The position numbers and the translations under genes were made by a program. From Streptosporangiaceae bacterium (GTDB lineage Bacteria > Actinomycetota > Actinomycetes > Streptosporangiales > Streptosporangiaceae): a stretch of 62,663 bases of DNA. The notes below the pieces were generated by a model. That model saw nothing but the letters and a program-made list of their open reading frames with translations, had not been told where the DNA came from and ran no database searches. Shown in pieces: positions 40,056 through 48,981 of this stretch. The number at the start of each line of letters is the position of its first letter. Within the stretch, counting starts at the first letter, position 1. The stretch lies in contig JAFARZ010000364.1 in assembly GCA_019245115.1 (NCBI GenBank), positions 1 to 62,663 of the forward strand, in the 5' to 3' direction.

Positions 40056-41398
40056 GCCGTCCGTTCCGGGCGCCTGCGCCCATGGTGTGCCTGCCACGAG
40101 AGTAAGCGTAACCGCCGGGCGGCCGTTCGCCCCTTCCACTCCGCACCGCGGCCGGCGTGGTGCCGCCGGGCCGAGTCAACGGTCATCGCCGCGTAGAGCA
40201 GCGCGATGACCGGCAGGGCCGGGGCGCGTAGCGGAGACAGCCGGTACAGCCGCAGCATCGGCAGGTAGGTGATCGACATCAGCGCCCAGCCGGCCAGGCC
40301 GACAGCTATCGCGGGGATGTTCGCGGTGGCCAGGCCGGCGATGGTGGCGGCCGGCGGGACCAGGTAGATGAGGAGCAGCCCGATCACGGTACCGATGAGG
40401 AGCGCCGGTGAATAGCGCAGCTGGGTGTAGGCCGACCTGGCGATCATGTGCCAGAGGCTGGAGAGGTTGTCATAAGGGCGGACGCTGCGGACCTGTGTGG
40501 TGAGCCCGAGCCAGGTCCGGCCGCCGTTACGCTTGATCATGCGGCCCAGCGCGACGTCGTCGATGAGCGCGCCCCTGATGGGCGTGAGGCCTTCGTTGCC
40601 CAGTGCCCGGCGGCGGACGAGCATGCAGCCCCCGGCGGCCGCGGCGGTCCTGGCGGCCGGCCGGTTCACCCGCCGAAACGGGTAGAGCTGAGCGAAGAAG
40701 TAGACGAAGGCCGGGACGATGGTGCGTTCCCAATTGCTGCTGGCGCGGAGGAGGGCCATCTGGGAGACCAGGTCACGGCCATCGGCTTCGGCCGCGGCTA
40801 CCAGGTCACGGAGGGCACCCGGCGCCCAGGCGATGTCCGCGTCCGTGAACAGGACGTAACCGTTGTCGTCCGGGCCGCAGGGTTCCGCAAGCCCCTGCTC
40901 CATCGCCCAGACCTTGCCCGCCCAGCCTGGCTCCCGGGGCTTGCCCTCAACGACGCGCAGGTAATCGGGGGCGTTGGGGGCGTTGGTGGCGATCTTCGCC
41001 GCGACGTCTTCGCCGATCTTTGCCGCGACGTCGGCGGTGCCGTCTGAGCTGCGATCATCGACCAGGATCACGCTGAACGCGCCCGGATACTCCTGGCCGA
41101 GGAGGGTGGGCAGCGTGAGGGGGAGCATGCCGGCTTCGTCCCGTGCCGGGACGATCGCCAGCACGTCCGGCCAGCGTTCCGGCTCAAGGTTGGGGCTGCG
41201 CGGGTGGCGCGGGCCGCGGGGCTGGTGCGGGCCGCGGGGGTGGCGCGGCAATCGCTGCGTGGTCAGCCAGTACGCCCCGTGCCCGAGGAACAGGTACCCC
41301 CAGATGACGGCGGCCACCCCCGCCGCGACGCTCAGACCCACCACCCCCGCAGCATGCCACACCCCGGCGGGCCGGAGCCGCGCGACGAGGTTCTTCAC
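40037..41398 (-). CDS. hpnB: HpnB-like family 2 glycosyltransferase
   Basis: The 453-residue protein has an N-terminal membrane segment, a family 2 catalytic domain (IVPARDEAGMLPLTLPTLLG, ILVDDRSSDGTAD, LFTDADIAWAPGAL and the AAAGGCMLVRRRAL and GALIDDVALGRMIKR motifs) and three C-terminal membrane segments. This matches the glycosyltransferase found with hopanoid genes. None of the other hopanoid genes is in the window, so the sugar acceptor is uncertain. It shares 19 bases with the PhzF-like gene. Confidence 0.82.
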   Translation of the reverse strand: MKNLVARLRPAGVWHAAGVVGLSVAAGVAAVIWGYLFLGHGAYWLTTQRLPRHPRGPHQPRGPRHPRSPNLEPERWPDVLAIVPARDEAGMLPLTLPTLLGQEYPGAFSVILVDDRSSDGTADVAAKIGEDVAAKIATNAPNAPDYLRVVEGKPREPGWAGKVWAMEQGLAEPCGPDDNGYVLFTDADIAWAPGALRDLVAAAEADGRDLVSQMALLRASSNWERTIVPAFVYFFAQLYPFRRVNRPAARTAAAAGGCMLVRRRALGNEGLTPIRGALIDDVALGRMIKRNGGRTWLGLTTQVRSVRPYDNLSSLWHMIARSAYTQLRYSPALLIGTVIGLLLIYLVPPAATIAGLATANIPAIAVGLAGWALMSITYLPMLRLYRLSPLRAPALPVIALLYAAMTVDSARRHHAGRGAEWKGRTAARRLRLLSWQAHHGRRRPERTACGVTS

Positions 41399-41444
41399 GT
41401 GTCGCGTTCAGTGGGTCCGGGCTACACCGGCTGTCGTCATCTGG

Positions 41445-41633
41445 TTACGCGACGCGGCGGTGCTCGTAGCCGGCGCGAGCAGTGCTCGACTCGGGCATCC
41501 TGCGCACGGCAGGCGCCGCGGCGATCATTGGCCGGCGATCCGGACGCCTCAGCACCAGCCACGTCGGGATGCCGACCCACAGTCCGAAGAACACGGTCAT
41601 CAGCAGGATATTCAGCCACAGCATGGCCGACAT
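41445..41633 (-). CDS. small single-span membrane protein
   Basis: The 62-residue product has one membrane segment (LWLNILLMTVFFGLWVGIPTWLV) and a basic tail. GTAAGGAGTTGCC lies before ATG 41633, a strong ribosome binding site. It ends 46 bases before the HpnB-like gene and is probably in the same transcript. It may be an accessory subunit of the glycosyltransferase. Confidence 0.65.
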   Translation of the reverse strand: MSAMLWLNILLMTVFFGLWVGIPTWLVLRRPDRRPMIAAAPAVRRMPESSTARAGYEHRRVA

Positions 41634-41772
41634 GGCAACTCCTTACTCTGGATTGTTTATGCAGCCTCCAATCTGCCCGACCGCTCTGCGTATATGCGCT
41701 GAACAACTTCTGTGAGCGTTATGAATCCGAGACCAAACCTCGGCATTCCCTCTGAATACGCTACGCTATCGC

Positions 41773-43671
41773 CTAAGTACGCCAGGCAATCACGTCGCCG
41801 GCGGCCGCCACCGGCCGGCCGAGCAGTACCGTGAGGTACTGGGCGAGCACGGAGCCCGGCGTGGTCACCGCCACCACGGCGGCCGGCCGCCAGACCCTCA
41901 GCTGCGCGCGCATCTGCTTGATCGTGATCGCCTTCGCAGGCGCATCCCCGCCCGACGAAGGCGCCGAATTCACCGGGGCCTCGGCGGTCAGCACGGCGGG
42001 AAGCGCGGTGGCTGAGGCCTTCCACACCTGATCGAGATACATGCCCGCGGGCGGCGTGCCGCTGCCATCGATAAACGCGTGCCCGTTCCAGGCTGGCCCC
42101 ATGAAATAACCGCCCACCAGCGAGCCGGGCTGGCCAGAATCGGCCTGCCAGCGTAGCGGCTCGGTGAACGCGGCCTGCGGGACGGGTACCACCAGCACGG
42201 GCGCGGACGACGGCAATCGCAGGCCGGCGAAAACAGCCGACCAGCCGGGCGGCAACGGGGTGACGGGCGACGCCGGCAACGGCCCCGGGACGATCGGCAA
42301 GATGGCGAGCGCGGCACACGACATGACGACCGCGACGGGGCGGCGGCCAGCCGCGAGCGACGGCCGCTGCCGGGCGGCGAACGCGGCGAACGCGGCGAAC
42401 GCGGGCGCCGCGGCGTCTACCGCGAACGCCGCCAGGCCGGCGGCGGCGCCGTCCGCGACGAGGGAGAACCGGTCCGGGAGCACCGCGCTGAGCAGCGGCA
42501 GGCCTTGTACCCAGTACCAGGGCAGCTTCACCGCGGGGTGCCCGTGCCCGCTGGTCAGCAGCGTCCCGCCCAGCGAGAAGACATCGGTCACCGCGCAGGT
42601 GACCGCCAGGGCGCGGATCACCGGGTGGCGCCAGAACCAGATCGCCGCGGCGGCCAGCGCGATCAGCAGCGGCATACCCAGGTAACCGAGATATTCGGGA
42701 AGATGGCCGGGAGAGTTCGCGGCCGTCGCCGCGGTACCCGCGGTGTGGATGAGCATCAGCGAAGACGGGACGACGAATCCGGACAGGTCGTTCTTGAAGA
42801 AGTCGATGGTGAACGGACTGCCCTGCTGCTGTAGCGGCCCGAAGAACTGCACCCACAGCGGATATCCGGCGATGATCAGCGTGACGGCGCAGCCGATCGC
42901 GAGCCCGCCGAGGGCCGTCTTGGCCCGCGCCGCCAGCGGAGCGCCCAAGCCGGCCAGGCTTCCGCGCCGCAGAGCCAGCACCACCAGCAGCAGGACGACG
43001 GCCACCGCGGTATCGAACAGGATCTCCTCGGTGATGAACAACTGGGCGGTCGCCAGCAGACCGAGGATCATGCCACCGCGCCGGGCGCTGACCCGGCCCG
43101 TCACCAGCCGCAGCACCGCGTCGACGATCAGCGGCGGCAACACGACGAACTGGAGGTCGTAGTGCCCGATCGCGGAGTGGATCACGGCCGGCGAGAACCC
43201 GTACACGGCTCCGCCGAGCGCCGCGGCCGGCACGCTGACATCCCACCGCCGCAACACGAAGAACATCGCGGTCGCCGAGCCCGCGAAACCCACCGTCATC
43301 AGTACGGTCAGGCTGGTTTGCGCCCCCGCGAGCAGCGTGACAGGCGCCAGCACGACGCCGGGCAGCAGCATGAACGTGTTCCACATGGCGTTCACGCCCC
43401 GCGGAGCGTTCATCGCGGTGGTCACCAGCGCGGGAAGATGCAGGTGCGCGACCGCGGTGGCGTCGTAGCGGAAAAACCAGGCGAACTGATCGGCGTCGTT
43501 GGGGTTGCCGGCCACCATCCGGGACGCGGGATCCCGCCACAGCCACAGCGTGACCGCGAACGCTCCCAGCAGGTAATAGACCCCGGCCAGTAGAAGGGTC
43601 GCACGGCCGCTCATCGCTCGGGCACCCTCGCCGGCCGTCGGAACCGGTACGACCGCCGACGGTGCTGTCAC
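41773..43671 (-). CDS. polytopic membrane protein, GT-C glycosyltransferase-like
   Basis: The 632-residue protein has about 11 to 12 membrane segments in its first 460 residues and a C-terminal soluble domain of about 150. The first outer loop contains NPNDADQFAWFFRYDATAV, an acidic site typical of GT-C enzymes that use polyprenyl-phosphate sugars. Similar proteins in actinomycetes are annotated as glycosyl or mannosyl transferases. Substrate unknown. It is monocistronic, between a flotillin operon and the small membrane protein gene. Confidence 0.65.
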   Translation of the reverse strand: MTAPSAVVPVPTAGEGARAMSGRATLLLAGVYYLLGAFAVTLWLWRDPASRMVAGNPNDADQFAWFFRYDATAVAHLHLPALVTTAMNAPRGVNAMWNTFMLLPGVVLAPVTLLAGAQTSLTVLMTVGFAGSATAMFFVLRRWDVSVPAAALGGAVYGFSPAVIHSAIGHYDLQFVVLPPLIVDAVLRLVTGRVSARRGGMILGLLATAQLFITEEILFDTAVAVVLLLVVLALRRGSLAGLGAPLAARAKTALGGLAIGCAVTLIIAGYPLWVQFFGPLQQQGSPFTIDFFKNDLSGFVVPSSLMLIHTAGTAATAANSPGHLPEYLGYLGMPLLIALAAAAIWFWRHPVIRALAVTCAVTDVFSLGGTLLTSGHGHPAVKLPWYWVQGLPLLSAVLPDRFSLVADGAAAGLAAFAVDAAAPAFAAFAAFAARQRPSLAAGRRPVAVVMSCAALAILPIVPGPLPASPVTPLPPGWSAVFAGLRLPSSAPVLVVPVPQAAFTEPLRWQADSGQPGSLVGGYFMGPAWNGHAFIDGSGTPPAGMYLDQVWKASATALPAVLTAEAPVNSAPSSGGDAPAKAITIKQMRAQLRVWRPAAVVAVTTPGSVLAQYLTVLLGRPVAAAGDVIAWRT

Positions 43672-43688
43672 GAGTGCCGAGCCTAATG

Positions 43689-43719
43689 GCCCAGGTCGGG
43701 TTTAGCGCCCGACCTGGGC
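43689..43719. terminator. 12-bp perfect hairpin after the flotillin gene
   Basis: GCCCAGGTCGGG at 43689-43700 pairs with CCCGACCTGGGC at 43708-43719, between the end of the flotillin gene and the start of the GT-C-like gene. Confidence 0.75.
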
Positions 43720-43729
43720 AAATTCGAAG

Positions 43730-44908
43730 CTATCTCCCAGTCGAGCTGGCCGGCGCCGAGTTGGCCGAAGCGAGCGATTGATCACCGTTCGCCACGGTCC
43801 CCTGGCCGTCCGCCATGGCCCCGGCCAGCCGGCCGGGCATCCCGGTGCGCACCGCGTCCAGGATCGTCAAGCCCTGGCTGACCAGCCCGGCCGCCACCTC
43901 GCCGAGGCCGTCGGCGCCGTTCAGCACGGTGACGTTCGCCCTGGACAGGCCCGCCGCCGCCTCCTTGACGATCTGCGGGAGCTGGTTGATCAGCAGCTGA
44001 TCCAGGGCCACCCGGTTGTTGGAGGCCGCCGCCTCGGCCTGGATCCGTGTCTTCTCCGCGTCGGCCTGGGCCAGCACACGGACCCGCTCGGCTTCCGCCT
44101 CGGCCGGCCTGACGACTTCGGCGACGAGCTGCTGCTGGCGCAGCTCGGCCTGCCGCCGGGCCAGCTCGGCCTGCGCGTCGATAACGGCGTGCTGCGCCTC
44201 GGCCGCGGCCAGCGGCCCAGCCTGCGCGGCCTGCGCCTGTGCCTTGTCCATCTCGGCCTTGTACTGCGCCTGGACGACGGAGGTTTCCCTGGCGTACTCG
44301 GCCTGCTTGCGCGCGGACGCCTGCTGCGCCTCGGCCGCGGCCTGGTCGGCCTGGGCCTGGGCGATCTTGGCCTGCCGCTGGATGGCGGCGTTGTGCGGCG
44401 CGGCCATGGCGGCGATGTACCCGGCGCCCAGGTCGTCGATCGACTGGATCTGCATCGAGTCCACGATCAGCCCTATCTTGGCCATCTCGGTCTTGGACTG
44501 GTCGAGGACCTCAGTCTCCAGCTTCTGCCGTTCGGTGATGATCTCCTCGACGGTCAGCGAGCCGATGATAGACCGTAGGTGGCCGGCGAAGATCCGCCCG
44601 GTGAGTACGGACATCTGCTCCTGGTCGGACAGGAACCGCTGTCCGGCGTTGACGATGGACTCCTCATCGTTGCCGACCTTGAACGCGATCACCGCGCGGA
44701 CCTTCACCTGGATGCCCTGCCGGGTCACGCAGGTCTCGCCGACCTCCGCCTCCTGCATGGCCAAGGTCAGGTACCTCGTCTTGCGGAACATGGGTACGAC
44801 GTACGTACCGTGGCCGATCACGACGCGGAACGGCGCCCCCTTCAGCCCGTGCTTGCCACCGGAAACCAGCATGGCCTCATCAGGGGCCGGCACCCGATAA
44901 CCGAACAT
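43730..44908 (-). CDS. flotillin-like SPFH-domain protein
   Basis: The 392-residue protein has an SPFH/band-7 domain at residues 1-190 and a long coiled coil of Ala, Gln and Glu repeats at about 190-320 (AKIAQAQADQAAAEAQQ). A C-terminal oligomerisation segment follows with NNRVALDQLLINQLPQIVKE. Flotillins organise membrane microdomains. It has no classical signal peptide and no strong membrane segment, so it would attach through the SPFH domain. The upstream gene encodes an NfeD-like OB-fold protein, the usual flotillin partner. Confidence 0.88.
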   Translation of the reverse strand: MFGYRVPAPDEAMLVSGGKHGLKGAPFRVVIGHGTYVVPMFRKTRYLTLAMQEAEVGETCVTRQGIQVKVRAVIAFKVGNDEESIVNAGQRFLSDQEQMSVLTGRIFAGHLRSIIGSLTVEEIITERQKLETEVLDQSKTEMAKIGLIVDSMQIQSIDDLGAGYIAAMAAPHNAAIQRQAKIAQAQADQAAAEAQQASARKQAEYARETSVVQAQYKAEMDKAQAQAAQAGPLAAAEAQHAVIDAQAELARRQAELRQQQLVAEVVRPAEAEAERVRVLAQADAEKTRIQAEAAASNNRVALDQLLINQLPQIVKEAAAGLSRANVTVLNGADGLGEVAAGLVSQGLTILDAVRTGMPGRLAGAMADGQGTVANGDQSLASANSAPASSTGR

Positions 44909-44941
44909 CTTCGTTCTCCTTGGTGGATAACCCCGGCTCTG

Positions 44942-45184
44942 TCATTTATGCAGGCCGGGACTGTCGCCGAGCACGTCATCCCACTCGATGACGTCGACCG
45001 CCCGCGTGCCGCGGGACTCGACGACAAGAACGGTCGCCCCCCTTGGTAGCGGCACCTCAGACCATGCCAAAAAGGTCTCGGAACCGCCGCGAACCTTAAC
45101 ACGCACTTCCCCCGGCCCGTTGCCGCCACGGGTCGCCACGGTGAGCACGCCGACGCAGCCGATCGAGGCCTCATCCTTGGCCAT
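44942..45184 (-). CDS. NfeD-like OB-fold protein
   Basis: The 80-residue product is a short beta barrel: GCVGVLTVATRGGNGPGEVR, then PLPRGATVLVVESRGTRAVD. The ending VIEWDD is usual for NfeD/OB-fold partners of flotillins. No membrane segment is present. It is 33 bases before the flotillin gene and probably co-transcribed. It probably helps to target or assemble the flotillin. Confidence 0.7.
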   Translation of the reverse strand: MAKDEASIGCVGVLTVATRGGNGPGEVRVKVRGGSETFLAWSEVPLPRGATVLVVESRGTRAVDVIEWDDVLGDSPGLHK

Positions 45185-45404
45185 CCAGCCACCCCTAGTG
45201 CCACCCGGAACTGCTTAATTTCAGCGTAGTCCTGTGCGGCGAACCGGGATGTGTCTACCACGTCACGTTTGGAGCGGGCGGATTCGCGCGTACGGGCCTC
45301 AAGGGCCCTGACCAGCCGCGCTACTTCCGTGCTACGCGGGCCAAGGAGACTCATGAGTCCATAGCAGGTGATCCCGTTTCGGGGTTCGGGAGAGGAGAAA
45401 CCGG

Positions 45405-45860
45405 ATGCGTCTCCGGCGAATGATCGTTACGCTCACCGCGGCTGCCAGCCTTGGCCTCGCACTACCGGCGGCCACCGCCTATACGGCCTCCGCCGCTCCA
45501 GCCAAGGCAACCGCCGTCAGCACAACCCACACCGGTCGCGTCGTACCGTATATCAAATGGCAGGAATGTGCCGGGCAAACCACGACCTGGGTCGATCTCG
45601 ACATGGTCAATCAGGTCGCGGGTATCATCGATGACTGGTGCTACGGTGCCACCGGTGTCTGGACCTTCCCCCATAACCCGGGTTATTGGATCTCGAATAT
45701 CTGCGCCGGGAATAACTACGGCACGTTCTATTACGTCAACCTGGCCAATGGGCAATCTGAACACTGGGACTTCGCACCTGGACATGTGATGGCCGGGCAA
45801 TTCATACCGGTAGCCCTCCACATCAGCGGCTGGTCTGGCGGCGACACCTGCAAGTCTTAG
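45405..45860 (+). CDS. small secreted protein with four cysteines
   Basis: The 151-residue product begins with a Sec signal peptide (RRMIVTLTAAASLGLALPAA, cleavage near ASA at 29-31). The mature part has four cysteines, probably two disulfides, and many aromatic residues (DDWCYGATGVWTFPHNPGYW). GAGAGGAGAAACC precedes ATG 45405. No family recognised. It is likely a small extracellular protein of actinomycetes. Confidence 0.7.
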   Translation: MRLRRMIVTLTAAASLGLALPAATAYTASAAPAKATAVSTTHTGRVVPYIKWQECAGQTTTWVDLDMVNQVAGIIDDWCYGATGVWTFPHNPGYWISNICAGNNYGTFYYVNLANGQSEHWDFAPGHVMAGQFIPVALHISGWSGGDTCKS

Positions 45861-45886
45861 AGGCTCCTTGAGAACTCGATTCTGAC

Positions 45887-45959
45887 GGCACCGATGGTGC
45901 CATCGGTGCCGCCCTCCAAGGCAATTTGTCCGATTCGAGCGTGCCGATGGCGCCATCGG
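45887..45959. repeat. two GATGGYGCCATC palindromes between convergent genes
   Basis: Positions 45887-45910 form two 11-base arms around two bases. CCGATGGCGCCATCGG at 45944-45959 is a perfect 16-base palindrome. They lie between the secreted-protein gene and the end of the AfsR-type gene and can serve as bidirectional terminators. The same core is in the direct repeats at 24454-24537. Confidence 0.65.
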
Positions 45960-46013
45960 TGTGCTCGCGGCGGCCGCCGCCCCCTCCGGGGGCGGCGGCC
46001 GCCGCGGCGGTGT

Positions 46014-48854
46014 TCAGGGCCGTGCTGGTTCGCCGTGACGGGCGTCGTCTGCCGGGGTGAGCCTGGCGCGAACCTGTGCGGCGTCGGGGTGGTGGAGGTC
46101 GTCGAGGATGGCGAGCGCCTGATGCCAGGCATCCCGAGCCTGCCGGGACTGACCCGCGGCGTGATGGGCATCGCCGAGGTGGGTGAGGATCTCGGCCTCG
46201 TTGGAGCGGTCGGCCAGCTCGCGGAACAGGTCGAGCGACCGCTCGTAGCAGGTGACGGCCTGGCCATGCCGCCCAAGGTGGTGGTAGGCGTAGCCGAGGC
46301 TGTCCAGGGTCGCGGCCGCGCCGCGGCGGTTGCCGAGTTCACGGTGCAGGGCCAGCGCCCGGCGGCAGTGATTGACCGTCTTCCCGTAGTCACCGAGCAG
46401 GCCATGCAGCCAGCCGATCGCGTTGAGCGCATTGGCCTGCCCGGCTGAGTGACCGGCCTGCTGATACAGGCGCAAGGCGATCTGGTCGTGATGCAGTGCC
46501 GATGCGGGCTGGCCCTGCCGGTCGAGCAGCCAGGAGAGGTCTTGATGTGTCCGTGCCTCACCGATGGCGTCGCCCACTTCGCGGAACAATACGAGGGCTC
46601 GCCGCAGGTAGACGACGGCGGCGTCATCACGGCCGGTCCGCGCGTAGGCGTACCCGAGAGCCCGGCAGCAGCGAGCCTCCCCGGCCCGGTCTGCCAGGCG
46701 CCGGGTCGCCGAAACCGCGATGCGCTGGGTGGCGATCCAGTCATTCCAATGGCCGCTGAACTCAAGGAAATCCACCATCGTCCACGGAAGCTGCCAGGCA
46801 TGGGTGTCGGACCCGGCATGAAGCGCCAGCGCCAGGACCGCGAGCAGGACCTTGTGCTCAGCGCGGAACCACGCGATGGCTTGTCCATGATCGGCAAGCC
46901 GCTCCTGTTGCACATCATCAACGCGAGCGGCCAGGGTGATCTGGTCTCGAGCCGGGTTGAGCAGCCTGTCGGCGGAATGAGCCGCGTGCAGGTAGTGGTC
47001 AAGGACCCGGCGGATGACCGCCCGACGAGCTTGTTCCTCGCTGATGGCCTGTACCCGGTCGGCCGCGTACTCGCGGAGAAGGTCGTGCAGGGCGTACCGG
47101 CCCGGCTTGTGCTCGGTGATCAGGTGGGCGCAAGTGAGCTCATCGAGGTCCCGGCGGGCCACCACGGGCGAGACTCCGGCCAGGCTCGCGACGGCAATGG
47201 CGGTGACATCGGGGCCGGGGTGCAGCGCGAGCATGTGAAACATGCGGGCGGCGGCTTGGGTGAGGTGGTGGATGGACCAGGAAAAGACGGCGCGGATGCT
47301 AGCGGCGGGATCGCCTGTGTCGAGGACATCCAGCCGCCCGGCGTCACGGAGTTCGGCGGCGAGGGCGGCTAGCGGGACACGAGGGCAGGCGGCGGCGCGG
47401 GCGGAGGCGATAGCCAGGGCGAGCGGCAGGTGCGCGCACAAAGCGGCGACCTGGGTGACCGTGGCGGGGGCGGCGCGATCAGTGCCGAGGCGAGCGGTGA
47501 GCATCTGGCAGGCTTCGGCGGGAGGCAGCGCGTCCAGGGTCAGCAGGCGGGCGCCATCGGTGGCGGCCAGGCCGGTGAGCTCGCGGCGGCTGGTGACCAG
47601 AACCAGGCAGCCGGGGTGACCGGCCAGCAGGGGCCGGACCTGCTGCTCGTCGCGGGCGTTGTCGAGCACGATCAGCAGGCGACGCCCAGCCAGCAGACTG
47701 CGGTACAGCCCGGCCTGGGCCGCCAGGCCGGGCGGAATGTGCTCGGCGGGCACGGCAAGGCCGTCGAGCAGCTCACGGATGGCCTCTTCGGGGGCGACCG
47801 GGCTGACGCTGGGGTCGAAGCCGCGCAGGTTGACGTAGAGCTGGCCGTCGGCGAAGCGGTGGGCGACCTGGTGGGCCCAGTGCACGGCGAGGGCGGTCTT
47901 GCCCACACCGGCCATGCCGGCGATCGCGCTGATCACCACCGTCCCGGGAGCTTGCTGGCCGGCCTGGTCCAGCACCCTGGTAAGTTCGGCGAGCTCACCT
48001 TCGCGGCCGGTGAAATGCGCCGCCACACCCGGCAGCTGCCGAGGAGCCGTCCACCCGTCGCCACCTGCCGAGGCCGGCGGGGCGATCTTGTGGGTGGACA
48101 GGGTCGGGTCGGCGGTGAGTATCCGCTGGTGCAGCGCTTGCAGATCGGCGCCGGGCTCGGTGCCGAGTTCCTCGACGAGAACCTGGCGCGCGCGCTGATA
48201 GGCGGCCAGCGCTTCGCTCTGGCGACCGCACCGGGACAGGGCAAGCATCAGCAGCGCGTGCATGTGCTCACGCAGCGGGTAGGCACGCACCAGGCCATGC
48301 AATTCGGCGGTCACCTCGGCATGGCGGCCAAGATGCAGGTCGGCGTCTACGCGCAGTTCGAGCACCTGCAGCCGCATCTCGGTCAGACGGGGAACCTCGC
48401 GCAGTGCCAGCACGTCGGATTCCACGTCCGCGAGCGGCTCGCCGCGCCACAGCGCCAGGGCCGTGCGGGCCTGGTCGGCCGCGGTATCCCAGCAGCCCTC
48501 GCGCGCCGCCGCACGTGCCGATTCCGCCACTGCCTCGAACCGCGACATGTCCAGCTCGCCGACGCCGACGCTGATCAGGTAGCCGGGGGGCCGGGTGCTG
48601 ATCCGGTCCCGGCCGGTCTCCCCCAGCGCATGCCGGAGCCGCTTGACGTAGTTCCGTATGGTCACGGCAGCCGACGGCGGCGGTTCCGTCCCCCACAACG
48701 TCTCGGCGATCTCCTCCGCCGACACGACCCGGTTGGCGGCCAGCAGCAACGTCGCCAGCAACGCTCGCTGGTTGCCCCGCTGTACCGGCATCACCATTCC
48801 GCCGCAGCGCACCAGCAGCGGACCGAGCAGGCCAAACTCCATTGTGGTGGGCAT
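46014..48854 (-). CDS. AfsR/SARP-type regulator with NB-ARC and TPR domains
   Basis: The 946-residue protein has the usual order. An OmpR-type winged helix covers about residues 5-95, with VQRGNQRALLATLLLAANRV. A BTAD helical domain covers about 100-250, with TGRDRISTRPPGYLISVG before it. The NB-ARC ATPase has GMAGVGKTALAVHWA near 340, and TPR repeats from about 700 include HDQIALRLYQQAGHSAGQAN. Such proteins activate secondary-metabolism genes. The start was set at ATG 48854. A DHA2 exporter gene starts 128 bases away, divergently. Confidence 0.9.
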   Translation of the reverse strand: MPTTMEFGLLGPLLVRCGGMVMPVQRGNQRALLATLLLAANRVVSAEEIAETLWGTEPPPSAAVTIRNYVKRLRHALGETGRDRISTRPPGYLISVGVGELDMSRFEAVAESARAAAREGCWDTAADQARTALALWRGEPLADVESDVLALREVPRLTEMRLQVLELRVDADLHLGRHAEVTAELHGLVRAYPLREHMHALLMLALSRCGRQSEALAAYQRARQVLVEELGTEPGADLQALHQRILTADPTLSTHKIAPPASAGGDGWTAPRQLPGVAAHFTGREGELAELTRVLDQAGQQAPGTVVISAIAGMAGVGKTALAVHWAHQVAHRFADGQLYVNLRGFDPSVSPVAPEEAIRELLDGLAVPAEHIPPGLAAQAGLYRSLLAGRRLLIVLDNARDEQQVRPLLAGHPGCLVLVTSRRELTGLAATDGARLLTLDALPPAEACQMLTARLGTDRAAPATVTQVAALCAHLPLALAIASARAAACPRVPLAALAAELRDAGRLDVLDTGDPAASIRAVFSWSIHHLTQAAARMFHMLALHPGPDVTAIAVASLAGVSPVVARRDLDELTCAHLITEHKPGRYALHDLLREYAADRVQAISEEQARRAVIRRVLDHYLHAAHSADRLLNPARDQITLAARVDDVQQERLADHGQAIAWFRAEHKVLLAVLALALHAGSDTHAWQLPWTMVDFLEFSGHWNDWIATQRIAVSATRRLADRAGEARCCRALGYAYARTGRDDAAVVYLRRALVLFREVGDAIGEARTHQDLSWLLDRQGQPASALHHDQIALRLYQQAGHSAGQANALNAIGWLHGLLGDYGKTVNHCRRALALHRELGNRRGAAATLDSLGYAYHHLGRHGQAVTCYERSLDLFRELADRSNEAEILTHLGDAHHAAGQSRQARDAWHQALAILDDLHHPDAAQVRARLTPADDARHGEPARP

Positions 48855-48981
48855 AATCCGGCCCCCGTGCCAAAAGTCCCCGTTATAAATACTGTTTTCC
48901 CGCTCAACCCAAATGCTAGCGGCACATGCACGGAGCAGTGGGCAGCGGGACAACCCGCGTCGGGATCGTTAGGCTGGGTAA

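Noticed and set aside
41657..43546. A 629-codon minus-strand frame
   Set aside because: It is the Arg-rich shadow of the GT-C-like membrane protein gene in a shifted frame.
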